From: Sanderia malayensis
Taxonomy: Eukaryota; Cnidaria; Scyphozoa; Semaeostomeae; Pelagiidae
Assembly (NCBI GenBank): GCA_013076295.1
Contig: RQOL01000660.1
Coordinates: 310,001 to 374,000, forward strand
DNA: 64,000 nt
Direction: 5' to 3'
How positions within the stretch are numbered: position 1 is the stretch's first letter; the number at the start of each line of letters is the position of its first letter. A program made the position numbers and the translations under genes. Shown in pieces: positions 23,850-35,529 of this stretch. The notes below the pieces were generated by a model that was not told the origin of the DNA, made no database searches, and saw only the letters and a program-made list of their open reading frames with translations.

Positions 23850-24580
23850 AAGGCGAGAGAGCTCTATATTTTAAAATGGCGTGGCTTAAAATTGTGTAAG
23901 TTTGAAACTCTTGGCTAAAATAATCATTTATAGATTCCTAAAAATAAAGCACAAGCAACGAGACAAAGTTGTAAATAAAGTAAAGGCTAGAAGAAACTTA
24001 CCAGAAATTAGGTCCATTGAAGTTTTGGCACCCCGATGAAAATTTTCAAAATGTAGCCGAGCATGTTTTGCAATCATGGACCAATGATGACTTGAAAAAC
24101 AAGAAACCAAAGATCTTTACATTCTCCAATCAGTGAAGCTGGGCACAAAGCATACCATGTGATAGCTCCATATTTGGATGAGCCACAGTGAAAAGAATGA
24201 GACAATATGCTATTTACCTGAATAATCCAATCAGATGTTAAAACGTTCCGTGAATCTCTTGCGATACAAAAGAGGACCAGTCATGACAAAACAACAACCA
24301 ATCATTCAAAGTCATCGATAAAGACAAAAATCAATAACATTGTCTAGCATGCAAGATGAGCCTTCCTTTGAGAAAAGGAATCCATTGAGATTCCCTCTAA
24401 AAACTTCAATTTTCTATAGTAGCAATTAAACCATCTGAAAAATCATTCCATCTGTACACATGGAATGATCTTTGCATAAAAATGACTGACGACGGGGTTG
24501 GTGGGTGGGTGAAATAAAAGAGTTGGTGAAGAGTTCGAAACCTACTCATATTTGTAAGCATAAAAATGGAAATAAGACAT
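23850..24580 (-). repeat. Repeat family R1, third copy, inverted and diverged
   Basis: Follows the order of the 22230-23046 copy: 'aaaatggcgt', 'ctggctaaaataatc', 'aatt(a)ggtcc', 'gctgggcac', 'ccaatcagat', 'gaatc...tcatgacaaaacaa', 'ccttcctttgagaa.aggaa' and 'ggtgggtgaaat'. It is more diverged than the other inverted copy. Further B-box-like scraps at 24650 and 24905 may belong to additional fragments. Confidence 0.6.
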
Positions 24581-25015
24581 GTTTTTTATTATTTCTTATT
24601 TAGTCCTTTTATGCCTTCTACTTCCAAATAACAATTAAAAATTAGAATACGTCAGGTTTCAAACTCATACAATGCGATCTGTATTCACCGTAACAATTTT
24701 TTATAAAAGTTGTTGCATAAAAGCTGGCAGCTAAAAGGGTTTGTGAATGACAAAAATAGAAAATTTCACCAAAAACATTGGATTGGAATGGCATGATAAA
24801 TCTATATTCAGCAATATATGGAAAAGTTCAAGCCCCATTGAAGTATCATAATTATTCATGGATATTGCATACGCATCCCTTATGCTTCGAAAGCAACATA
24901 TAAACCATCATAACACAACAGGGTTCGAACTCTGCTCGGCAAAACTCTATGCAATGTTGGCTATTTTAAAATGAATCAGATAGCCCATAAAAACCTCAAT
25001 GATACATGAAACGAT

Positions 25016-28000
25016 TTATAATTTAATGTGTAAAGCATTTGTCGTCCTGACTTTATTTTTCTTTGGCTTTTCGTCTCCCTTAAGTTGTTGCTGAATATTC
25101 TCTTGTAATTTATCAAAAAACTTACTGCTTGATTTCAAACTATCCTTTATACTCTTTTCTCCACTTGATATTTTCGCGGTATTGGCAAGTTTCTTCAATG
25201 CTGCCTTTTTGCTGTGCAGTGAACCATTTGAAGTTTTAGCAGCCTTCTCCTTGGCCTTCAATTTCTGTTTCTTCTTCGCCTTTTTCTCTCTCCTTTCGCG
25301 TTTTTTATCAGTTGTCGTCTTCTCCGTTTCACCCTTAGCCTCTTCCCGTGTTTTATCATGTATCTCTTCAGGTGCAAGCATTTGGTGATTGCTTGTTGTA
25401 ACTGGCATACATTCTTCCATCTGCAGCGAAGGCAGGTTCGACACAACTTTCAATTCAGGTTTTGGCTGCAAAAACAATTATTCAAGATCATTACACACAA
25501 TAATTTCTCAAGCTGCACATTACAGTCGATTATAGATTTCAATTGTTTCGACCAGAATACTTGATGTTCTAAAGCCGCACCAAAACAATATGTTCAGTTC
25601 ATTATAATTGAATATGTGCAGACAGTACGAAAAAGGATTGTCACATGAATATTCTACTTCTAGTATTTAACACGACATTCGTTGCTTCTTTGGCTTGCCT
25701 TGTGATAGCTCTTGATTAACGTAGCTATAAGCCACAGGCATCAATTTTCACATCAGTAAAATATGAAACAATTCAGTATTATTAATCGTATATATTGGTA
25801 ATTACCTGCTTTGGCGTATAACAGAAATTGGAAAGAGCATTCAATTTCGCAAATAGCCCATTCATCATTGTCCTGATCTCTTCATGTGCAGGATTTTCTT
25901 CGTCATCACTCTTGTCCTAAAATCAAATCATTCTTTAAAACAAAAACAACGACAAAATGACCTCATTAGATATTTTCTAATAGCTAATTGAGTACAATGG
26001 TGGACTTCATTATTGCAAAGATATTGCTACCTCTGCTTGCTTTATATATTCCTTTTCATATACTTCTGCGAGACCAATTTTACTTTTTTCCTGATCAAGC
26101 TCTAATCTTTTCTTGTACTCAAAGGGTTTCTCGACAGGCTTAACCTTTCGTGTGACATCATCCCATGCCTAGAAACAGAGTTATTGATTTGTTATTGTGA
26201 TTGATTTATCTGTTAAAAAGGAAATTTCTTGAAAATTGCTAGAAGAGGTAGTAAACCTGATGTCTATGGATCACAAGTAAATCAAACATGTACATTTTAA
26301 TTGGCTTATGTTAAGCACAGCAAAAAGCAAAAAAATTTCAATAATTTTAACCTCATCTTTTATTCTCTGTTTTATCAGATCCTCTAAAGTCAATGTTGTT
26401 TCCTCTGTAATAGTTGGAGCTGAAGCAAAAACAAAATCATGTATTAATGTTTCAACAACCACCAAAAAGCATGAAAAACTACTGTATTATATCACAATAA
26501 AACAAAACTACAGAATGAACCAAATTCATCTGAAGGAAATTAGCTTTAAAATACCACATTAACTATTTCGCATTAATATTAGATTAGCATCACTAGAAGA
26601 TAAAATGTCTACCTCCTACTACATGTTGATCAAATGTAAGATGCTCTTCTAATAAACTGTTCTTCGGTCTTTTTGATGCTGAAACCTCTCCTACAGTTTG
26701 CCAAGACTTCTTTCCCAGATTTTCTTTTTCAAGAATGCTGATTACCTTCTTCATCTGAAATATAACAGTGCATCATAAGATCAGTTTTATTTCAGGTTGT
26801 CAAAGTATTTGGTCAAAGTACATCATTTTGGTTTTTCCCCTGGTTCTTAAACTTGATTCACATTTGCCATAATGTGTATGAGAATCGGGGAAGTTAATGA
26901 TTTGATTTTTTCAAATAGAGCTTATTTCTATTTGAATTCTACTTTAAAGCAAAGCTGGTGACTTTGGGGATAGCTTATGAAACACACTCACAGTTGTCAT
27001 GAAACGCATAAGAAACAGGATAGTTGCCAACTTCCTGATTCTTAGGAAGTTGGCAACTAAAACTTCCCCCACAAAATCTTCCATCATGCCACATAAAATT
27101 AGCATAGAGTTGTCATTGAATTTGAATTTCAAACATCAAATGATGAAATAAAAAATAACAAACCAATTTCAAATGTGGCCATTGATTCATTATATTTCAA
27201 CATAAATAGCTCAAACAACCTAGCTAAACAATTACCTTCTTAGTGTCTGTCTCAAATTTTGACTGTTCTGTATCTTCTTCTTTATTAACTTCTTCTTCAT
27301 CATTGGCATTGTCTGATGCTGAGTCATCATCTGATTGAGCCGATCCGTCATCCCCAAAACCATCATCGCTTCCTTCGTCAGAACATTCAAAATTGACAAT
27401 TTTCTTCTTTTCTTTGTTGACAAAATCTGGCATGTCAAAATATTCAGCAAACTTGATGTTTCTTGCATTTGACAAATTTTCTGCTGTGGTTGATCTAAAC
27501 ATAATGAAAACATGATTTTGCATAGACCTTGACTCAACTTGATAAAACAAGACCATGACAATCTTAAAGCATCAGTTAATCTAAATCAATTTCATATTTC
27601 AATAGATGTTTGAATTCATTTCATAATTTTGCAAACAAATCTTTGTAGTTTAGCACCATGCAAGTTTAGCACCTTTAAGCTATCTTAATTTTGCAGATCC
27701 TGGTAGGGGTACAAAAAGAGAAAGAGAGCAATTGAAAATGGCTTTTGCACAACTAAAATCCAAGCAGACAATGTTCCAAAATTCCCATGTGAGGCTACCG
27801 TGCTCCAGTGTACACTTCACGTAGCAACCAAAGATTGTTGGTGGTGTATGTTCAATAAAAATTTCTGTCAAAAGTGGTTGGTGGGTGGCATGAGCCATGG
27901 TTCATGTTTGCCTCAAATTTAATTCACGTAACCTATGCTGACTTCTACTTAACCTATTCTTGGCATACCATTGAAGCAAGCATTACACGAAAAGCATTTT

Positions 28001-29001
28001 AGACCATGCTCTTCATACATTACATTATCCCAGACTGGAATGTTTGCATCACGTGGCCAACAAGTCTGCATGCACAGCTTTGATCAAACAGTATTACATC
28101 ACTTTATGTTGTATTTTCCTATTGCTTATATCACATTGGCCTGTCAAGAACATGTGATTTGAAAGGCACTCGTCTCAATTATCGCCTGGGGAGTGTACAA
28201 ACTTTCCAGCCAAGCCAGGAAAATATACCCATTGCATTCATATACATACCCATCATTGTCCAACATTTTGTCATTTTCATCCGAGGTACCATCAGAGCCT
28301 TCATCATCAAGGTTATCATCTTCAATGGAGTCATCACTTTCATCTTCCAGCTGTAATTTTTTCTGCTCTTTTTTATCTTCTTCATCCAGGAATTTGTTCA
28401 TTTCGTCCAAATTGAAAAACCCATCATCTAACACAGACTGTCTTCCTTTTTTCTGAGCCATTTTTTGTCTCTTTTCATAAGCTTCCAGGTTTTCATTGCC
28501 AATCATTTCTTCGTCATCAATTTCCTCAGATTCTGTTTCCTCGAGGAGGCCCATGTTTGGGTTTTCATTTGCCGTTTCAGACTTAGGCCGTTCAAAATTT
28601 TGAGCCACGTGGTGCGGCGATGGAGGAACATCATCTTGTCGTTTTCTTCTGAGACCCAGAATTCTATTTCTCTTGTTCTCTCTTGCTTTAGAGTGGTTAG
28701 ATGTAAGTAGAAAGTCATTATTCAGCTTGATAACTTGCCATACTTGCTCCAAGTCGAACTTTTCAAGACGCAGCGTTGCGAGTGAGCTCAATCCTGCACC
28801 TGGTTTTGCCAGGGATTGGTCATCTGAAGATTCCAATGGCGTCTTCCATGAATCTTGAAATTCTGAAACTTGTTTTGTGCACTCCAACATGACAGATAAC
28901 ATAGTGCCGGGGTCTGTTAAGAACATGTCCCTTTTAGCAGAGACCTGGGAGAACTTATTCGAACAACTCGAAAGTATCTTCGATGAATCCATTGCATCCA
29001 T
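25016..29001 (-). CDS. MPHOSPH10: U3 small nucleolar ribonucleoprotein MPP10 (7 exons, 639 aa)
   Basis: MPP10 is a nucleolar component of the U3 snoRNP/SSU processome needed for early cleavage of pre-18S rRNA, acting with IMP3 and IMP4. Exons on the minus strand, 5' to 3': 29001-28250, 27494-27236, 26754-26613, 26419-26352, 26168-26031, 25916-25806, 25465-25016. All introns are GT-AG and the sum is 1920 nt. The N-terminal half is strongly acidic (about residues 190-330), as expected for MPP10. Landmarks are [71 protein letters not shown] and [16 protein letters not shown] lysine-rich C-terminal tract follows (about 540-600), suited to nucleolar targeting. The length is close to the human protein (about 680 aa). 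The alternative in-frame ATG four codons downstream cannot be excluded. Confidence 0.95.
27022..27058. repeat. Perfect 15-bp stem hairpin in MPP10 intron 2
   Basis: AGTTGCCAACTTCCT is followed by a 7-nt spacer and its exact reverse complement. There is no known RNA family match, and it is probably a remnant of an inverted-repeat insertion. Confidence 0.8.
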
Positions 29002-29262
29002 TTCAAATCAAATAACTCAACTCGCACTGCGGAAGAACGTTCTTTCTTTCATTCTCTTCTCTCACATGGCCTACTACGTGTCGCGTACGCCTAAGTGTAC
29101 GCACGCGCAAATTCTCACCATCTTTACAACAAGGACTTCAACTTTTGTTTTTGAAGAGTTGCTTGGCCATCTAAAATTTGAATTCGTTTTAATTTACACG
29201 CATTATTTGTTTCACACTTCGGCTCGAAAACGAAAACTGAAAATATCAAAAGAGACAAGTAA

Positions 29263-29910
29263 AAACTGCTCCGCAAATCAAATCAGCATGCGCGAATGCA
29301 AAAATTTAGAAACATCCAGGGCCGGTTCCATGGGGGGGGGGGGGGAGGGGTGGGGGGTGTGACACCCCCCAAGAATTGAGTTTTAGCGATTTACTCGGTA
29401 AATTTCGATTTTTGGTCGGTAAAATTATGTTACGAAAGTTTATATGGTTTTGTGGTAAGGTTCTTTTTTTAAATTGCTCGGTACATAAGAGCTTACACCC
29501 CCCGAAGAAAATTTTCTGGAACCGGCCCTGGAAACATTACACATGTATAAACACAAAAAATTTATGCATCTAAAAATCCAACAATATAAAATGTATTTAG
29601 CTTCAACAAACAAAACAAATTAGCTAAAATGTCAATGTAAGAAACAGAACATATCAATTATAAAAAGTATATACTTATATATTTGTAAAAACGTAAAAAA
29701 GTAAAGTAAAAACTGCTCCGCAAAACAAATCATCATGCGCAAAAGTAAAAATTCAGAAACATTACACACATGTATAAACATAAAAAACTGATGCATTTAA
29801 AAATCCCAAAAATATAAAATTTACTTAACTTCAACAAACAGAACAAATTAGCTAAAATGTCAATGTAAAAAAAAACAGAACATATCAATTATAAAGAGTA
29901 TATATTCATA
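29263..29910. repeat. Tandem duplication between MPP10 and the oxygenase gene
   Basis: Unit 1 (29263-29690, interrupted by the MITE at 29316-29532) and unit 2 (29707-29910) share 'gtaaaaactgctccgcaaa', 'catgcgc', 'agaaacatt', 'tgtataaaca', 'agctaaaatgtcaatgtaa' and 'acagaacatatcaattat'. The second unit runs almost up to the oxygenase stop codon, so part of it probably lies in that gene's 3' UTR. Confidence 0.85.
29316..29532. mobile_element. MITE with 'ccagggccgg' ends and 6-bp target-site duplication
   Basis: Starts CCAGGGCCGGTTCCA, ends GGAACCGGCCCTGG, and is flanked by AAACAT on both sides (29310-29315 and 29533-29538). The neighbouring duplicate at 29707-29910 shows the uninterrupted site 'cagaaacattaca', an empty paralogous site that fixes the boundaries. 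There is a long G run near the left end. It encodes no transposase. Confidence 0.85.
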
Positions 29911-29918
29911 TATTGTTC

Positions 29919-32900
29919 TTACATGTTAATGATAGACCTGAGCTTGGCTAACTCGGCTTGGTATTTCTTAAACGTTGCCGTGTCTTTGTTGAACTGATCT
30001 CGGGATTTTGTGATGGTAACAAATGTTGATGAGCCTCTGCCCCCTTCTGTAGCTTTTGCTGAATAGCACCCACCACCACCATATCGCACTGATGAAAAAT
30101 GTTTCCTAATCCAGTTTCTTGCATGACCTACACCCCTAAACTTTGTGTATGTGAAATATTCTTCTGGTCCCCTGAGGAACTGCTCAACCTTTGGATGGCC
30201 AGGAACGTGGGCTTTGGGCATTCGCCATGAAAATTTCGGTTCGTTACTGGTAGCACTGATCAGCCATTTTATTCTACTTTCAAGAAGAGGCTTCAGACCA
30301 TCTCCTTTGAGTTCAACTGCTCCAAACCTTAAAAGAAATCATCGCATATCAATATGTTTATCAGTGGGCCAAACCATTCATGGCTCAATGGCACATTTTA
30401 ATCCAAGCGAGGCAAGACTGGATTGGATTAAATTAACCATGCAAAACAGATTAAACAGTTTTAACCAGAAAAGGGTATTTTTAGGGATTACTGGCAGACA
30501 TTGTTAGATGATCTATTGTCACTCCACCCCTCTCTCTAAAAACTCTTCCAGACATGAATAAAAGAGAGAAAGGACATGACTAAAACATGGAACCATCTAG
30601 CACCATCTGCAGCTTTCTACAACCAAGTACAGCGGAGTAACAAAAGAAATCCAATCGAAACTCGGAAACTGACACATGTTTGACCGAAAATGTCCCTATA
30701 CCTCACGGCTGTTTTTATGCCTCACGGCTGTTTTCATTGATTAAAAAAATAGGTTCGAGAATGTGTTGATTCCGAAACTGCTTAAATTTTTTAAACTGAT
30801 CAGTAGTTTTGGATTCACGAAGCGTTAATGTTTACACTTTCGTGACACACTTTTAAGATTGGGTCGAGTCCACTATGACATCATAGTGGGAATATGGTTT
30901 TTTCTCCGTAAGAATCGATCTTCCCTCATATGATGGACTGGATATTTGTTTTTTGACTTGATGATTAGAATCAGGAGAGCGCATAATGAGATTATTGGGA
31001 TTTTTAAAAGCTTTTGATGATTTTCGGCAGTGAAATTGCAGCAGGACAAAATTGCCATGTAGTGGCGTGGGCATAAGGCGCGCCCTGGTGATCACACGTG
31101 CTGAGCTGTTCGATCGTTGTAGGTGTGTTTAGATGGTTGTAGATGGTTCTGGGCGGCTCAACGTTTTATGTAGTGCGCACGGAAAGGAAACAGCATCATA
31201 AAGAAGGAGCAAGGCAATTTGCCAAAATTAATCCCATCTGGGAATGCCATTGGAAAAACCAATAATTACTCTTAGGTGCCTAATTGCCGGGGGTCCCAAT
31301 TAGCGGGGGAGGGGGTAGATTTTTGTTGATTTTTATGACTCAATTTTTATCTTATTTTGTCTATGCAAGACTGGTATCCATTTATTTTGTGATTTTGAAT
31401 ACTCTGATGTGAATTTTCAATACGCGTCACTTACGCGAAGTTGAAAAATTTAATAAGCGGGGGGTCCTAATAAGAGCGGGGGAGGGGTTGGAAAAAATTT
31501 TAAAAATTAATAAGCAGGGGGGGAGACGGCAATTAGGCACCTAAGAGTACTCTCAGAACAATTTTGCAGGCAAGGTTAAGGTACAAATTAAGCTGCAACC
31601 TTCAGCATGAAATTCAAAACAGAATTTGCTTTGTCATATCAATCTTACCTTGCTTCACTCCCAGTGATAATAGACTCCAGTATTGAGGGACTATTAACAG
31701 TTGCCACAAGATGTTCTGTAAATGATCTCACAGAGTCGGTTGGCATCGCTTTTATAACCAATGCAATAACATCAACAAGCATTGTGGCTCCAAGAGCCAA
31801 GCAGTTCTGCTTTAGCAGTGGCAACAATATTTCCATCAGTGCGGCCAGCTCCATTGCCTTGATACTGACAACCATTGGGATCAATTTGACAAAATCATTC
31901 ATATTTGATCTCGACTTCCTGGTAAACATATCCAGCAGGCACATTTTCACATTGTCAGGAAAGGTCATCATCATCAGACACAAATATTTAATTATATCAT
32001 GAATACTCAGATTGACCATGCATTTGTGTATTTCGTTCATGGAAGGTTCAAATATTGCTGTAAAGTTCTCTAGTTGCAGTTCAGATACTTTGGCCAGAAG
32101 CTTAATGGTTGCTGACGCACTGCTCAATGACTTTATTTTAATGATCTGGATGAGTAAATCAATGCACGAGTTACTGTCCGCTTGTTCACAGCAGAAGGTC
32201 TTCACACAAGCAATCAACCCATCCACAATATCTGCAATTGTTACAGAGGTTATCGGAATGACAACTTCCTTAATAAATTGATGAAAGAGATCCTTTCTTC
32301 TTGATGCTGCAATAGCTTTAAAAACAGTTCCTGCATAGAAAGTTAATAATCATCAATTATTAATCTTGTTATTGCAAAATAATGCTAGTTTAAGGCAACT
32401 TTGGTGTCCAAGTTGCCTTAAACACCAAGTTGCTTGCCAAACCTGCTGACAATGATGGTGACGATTTCGATTTCCAGTTTTTGATCAGCCACTCTATGTT
32501 TTCACAACCTTCATTGACAGAATCTTCATCCATACACTGCTGAAAAGCCAGATCTGCTATTTGTGAGACAGAGCCACTTTTTCTAACTAGACATTTCTCT
32601 TGAGCTTTTTTAATGGCAACAATAACACATCTGCAAAGAAAAAAATTGCATCAAGACAAGGGTTGAGAAATGAAAATAAAACAAAAAAATTACAATAAAT
32701 GGAGGTATTGTGTTATACTTATTAAATATTTCATCCTTGTTTGGTCCTGCATTACCAGTATAACCCTCTTCCTCAGTTTCAACAGGATCCCCCCAAAAAT
32801 CGTCTTCATCAAATTCTTGGCTTACAACACATTCTTTCAAATTCAGGTTGAGCATATCAAGGTATGAGACATTACATCCTTCAAACGTTTGCCAATCTGT

Positions 32901-35019
32901 AATTTCATCCTGCTCGTCAGATACTTCCCAATCCATGTCATAACATCCATAACCACCACCGCATCCATAACTAGACCTATTCTTCTCTGCTTTTGCGATA
33001 TAAAATGACAAGCACTTCTCTTTTGGCATCAGCTCATTGACTTTTTTGAGCACACTTGCCAGAATTGCATCGTGACCTTTAAGAGATGATGATCCATTTG
33101 TCAAGCCAGCCTTACTGTACATGTGCTTCACAGGAAAGATCAGAGCTTCTGGCCTGTTTTTCCATCTATCATTCAATAAGTTCAGCATGCCCTGCGCAGC
33201 TGTTTGCAGCTTTGCCTGGCTTGGTGGCTCGCTTGGACCTGTCCAGCATAGATTGTAAGCCAATATGCAACGATAGCCATCGACAACCTCTTCTACTTCG
33301 TGTTGAACATCAGAGTAATGAGCAGCAAAGTGGATGTAAAATGGAGAAGTACCAGATTGTTGACCAAAATCATGTCGTTTAGACTTTCCATCATGGTGAA
33401 CAAGCAAATTCCCACCTTTATACTCAGATGGAAGTTGAATTAGCAATGTAGCAAACATGCCAGGTGACTTTTCAGTATCTCTGTGCACCTGAAAAGAAAA
33501 ACAAATAAGATGGGTATTTACAAATACCTGGTACAAACTTATTTACACTGTCATAAAGCTTTGTTTAAAAACAAAGCGTAACAAAATAAGTGGTGAAAAG
33601 GAACAATTTAAGATGAATTTTCCTCTAACAAACCTTGAAATGTCCTCCTTTATCATATAGCAAAAATTTATAAAGTACAGCTTTGACTGACTTCCCATGA
33701 AACCCAAGCACATTACCAACATTTGATACAAGAGATTCAATGGAACTGTCCCATTGCGGGTTTTTTATTGAAAAACAAGAAGGACCCAGTTCCCATGTCT
33801 TTCGGACTTCTTCGTCTATGACTGTGTCCATACCTTTCCCATAGGGTGCTCTGTAAGCGAATTAAAAACTGTAGACTTAGTTTGCAGCAATGAAACCTGA
33901 AAAGCTCGTTCTCACAGCTTCGCATTATGGTTAGGGTATATCAAAGTAATTATTCTGGTGATTATTATTTGTAGAAACATCAAATTGCACTTAACAATAA
34001 ACTTATAACAAAAAACATACTTTGAACAGAAAGGTATGAGCTGTTCAGCAGTGGATGCTGTTAATGGAAATGATACGGGACCAAAGTTGTGCACAAGAAA
34101 CCCTGGGAGAGCAGGCATTTCGTATGATATGCCTCCATAAGAGAATTCAAGAGGAACGTCACGAGATAAATTCCCCACAGCATTAGCAAGGTTTTCCAAA
34201 AGATCAGCCCTATTGTCATCTTCTAAAAATCATTAAGAAAATTCACATCAAAGGTCAAAATAGATAACATGATGACTATTTTACCATTGCTTATTTGGCA
34301 ATTGGCACTACCGTAAATCCTCGAATAAGCCCTCACCTCTGAATAAGCCATCCCCTCGAATAAGCCCTCATCTTGATAATCATTTGCAAGGATATTGAGC
34401 CCAAGTTTCCAGACAAGTTGTTTAGCAAATGTATTGCAAATAGCAGCAAGTTTAAACCAACAACCTCATCGATTGGCTGCATCGTTTGCTCAATATTGAA
34501 CAATAATCAGACTAAATTTCGATTTTGCAAATAAGCCCCCTGGGGGCTCACTTGAGGATTTACGGTAGGCATTAAAAACAGGTTCACATATTTGGTGGGG
34601 TTGGATTGTTTACCTATTACTTCTGTCTCTTCATTATCAGAATCACTATCTAAAACACAGTGAAAACAGAAATTATATGCAAAAATGATAGCAAAATATA
34701 TAGCCTATCTCATCCATCAAATGAAGAAGATTTCAGTAAGTCCTTGTTACCCTCTTTCTCTGTTTTGTAACAGTTTAAAATGGATAGAATCGGAATGAGG
34801 CGTGGCGAAACCACGACGCTATCGATCTAGTATCTATACATTACTGTACATGACTAACTAATTGGTATTTCGTACATACACGGTGTTTAGTATGTTAGTA
34901 AAAACGAAAATAGGGTGAATCAGCAGAGCAGCAGTTTAGTCCCACCACTTCACTTAGTTAGTTACATACATACACTTACCTTCAATCACGATGGGCGTAA
35001 GCAAATTATTACTCGTCAT
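29919..35019 (-). CDS. 2-oxoglutarate/Fe(II)-dependent oxygenase with helical C-terminal extension (8 exons, 847 aa)
   Basis: A prolyl-4-hydroxylase-like dioxygenase domain, which uses O2, Fe(II) and 2-oxoglutarate. The substrate is unknown. Minus-strand exons: 35019-34980, 34649-34614, 34222-34021, 33850-33634, 33488-32719, 32630-32443, 32330-31649, 30327-29919. All are GT-AG, phases join, and the sum is 2544 nt. The catalytic core is split by an intron: KFLLYDKGGHFK, then VHRDTEK with the HxD pair (about H167/D169). GGNLLVHHDG follows, then the distal histidine in SDVQHEV (about 228) and the 2-oxoglutarate-contacting arginine in GYRCILAYN (about 238). Residues ~485-710 are leucine-rich and helical, possibly ARM/HEAT-like. 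The last exon adds a basic, glycine-rich segment (WIRKHFSSVRYGGGG). The first two exons are short and acidic, and the start ATG is the only one that gives in-frame joining. Confidence 0.85.
30853..31085. repeat. Dispersed repeat, copy 2 (partner at 8865-9110)
   Basis: Collinear with 8865-9110 over several blocks, in the same orientation. It lies in the last intron of the oxygenase gene. No terminal repeats or protein were recognised. Confidence 0.55.
31267..31549. mobile_element. MITE with 'tactcttaggtgcctaattg' inverted ends
   Basis: The left end is TACTCTTAGGTGCCTAATTG followed by CCG. The right end is its reverse complement, ending 'cacctaagagta' at 31549. The interior has G-rich 'gcggggga' blocks. 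The 56449-56789 element has the same termini. It is non-autonomous and sits in the last intron of the oxygenase gene. Confidence 0.82.
34308..34568. mobile_element. MITE with 'accgtaaatcctcgaataag' inverted ends
   Basis: The left terminus 'actaccgtaaatcctcgaat' and the right terminus 'gaggatttacggtag' are inverted repeats. 'aataagccc' motifs repeat inside. It lies in the second intron of the oxygenase gene. Related blocks are scattered near 48960-49070 and 57190-58250. Confidence 0.75.
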
Positions 35020-35529
35020 ATTACAAAGACAGTAGGAAATCTAAATTGATTAACTTATCTGCTTTGTGTTGTTTGTTGGTAAATACTGCAGTCGAATAAA
35101 GCCACCAGAACAATTTCCTCGCTCACCCAGCACAGCAGCCAAAGCATGGTCACACACGTGCAGTTTTGGCGGGAAATTGGCCTCTCAGCAAGCACAGTCT
35201 TTTCCGGTCGCCGAGGATTTCGCCTCATTTTAAATATTGGCGCAAAATTTTGAGAAGAAAGTGTGTGATAAGATGAGTATGGAATTTTTTCCACAGGGAA
35301 GGGAACGACAATAAGTGACTAATTTTGGGGGGGGGGGGGTGACAGTGTGAGGGTGTAGAAGGGTGAAAATTCCAGCTATCATTTACTTTTTTTAGCGTGG
35401 AAAATGTCATTTGCTTATTTCAGCAGTTATTTCACTGGTTTCAGAAATGTTACCAAAATAAAATAATCATTGTGTTGAGATGCAAGGACAAAACGCAGAG
35501 ATCCCGCACGCACCCGCCAAAGGAAAAAC
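35020..35529. other. 5' flank of the oxygenase gene
   Basis: Upstream of the minus-strand start at 35019. It contains a G run (about 35328-35340) and a moderately CpG-rich stretch (35140-35230) that could be the promoter. No defined core-promoter motif or gene was seen. Confidence 0.35.

Larger units (their letters stand above)
16461..25015. other. Gene-free repeat domain between TRPM and MPP10
   Basis: About 8.5 kb with no recognisable protein gene. It holds four copies of one repeat (17005-17310, 18748-19560, 22230-23046, 23850-24580), a duplicated segment (16648-16802), a polypurine block (20400-20720), a SINE (21710-21964) and a MITE (23613-23802). The remaining AT-rich sequence has only short, non-homologous reading frames. 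Confidence 0.6.

Noticed and set aside
28159..29362. Plus-strand reading frames opposite MPP10 exon 1, including one of 161 aa at 28877-29362
   Set aside because: They are shadows of the MPP10 coding exon and of the adjacent G-rich MITE, with no homology.
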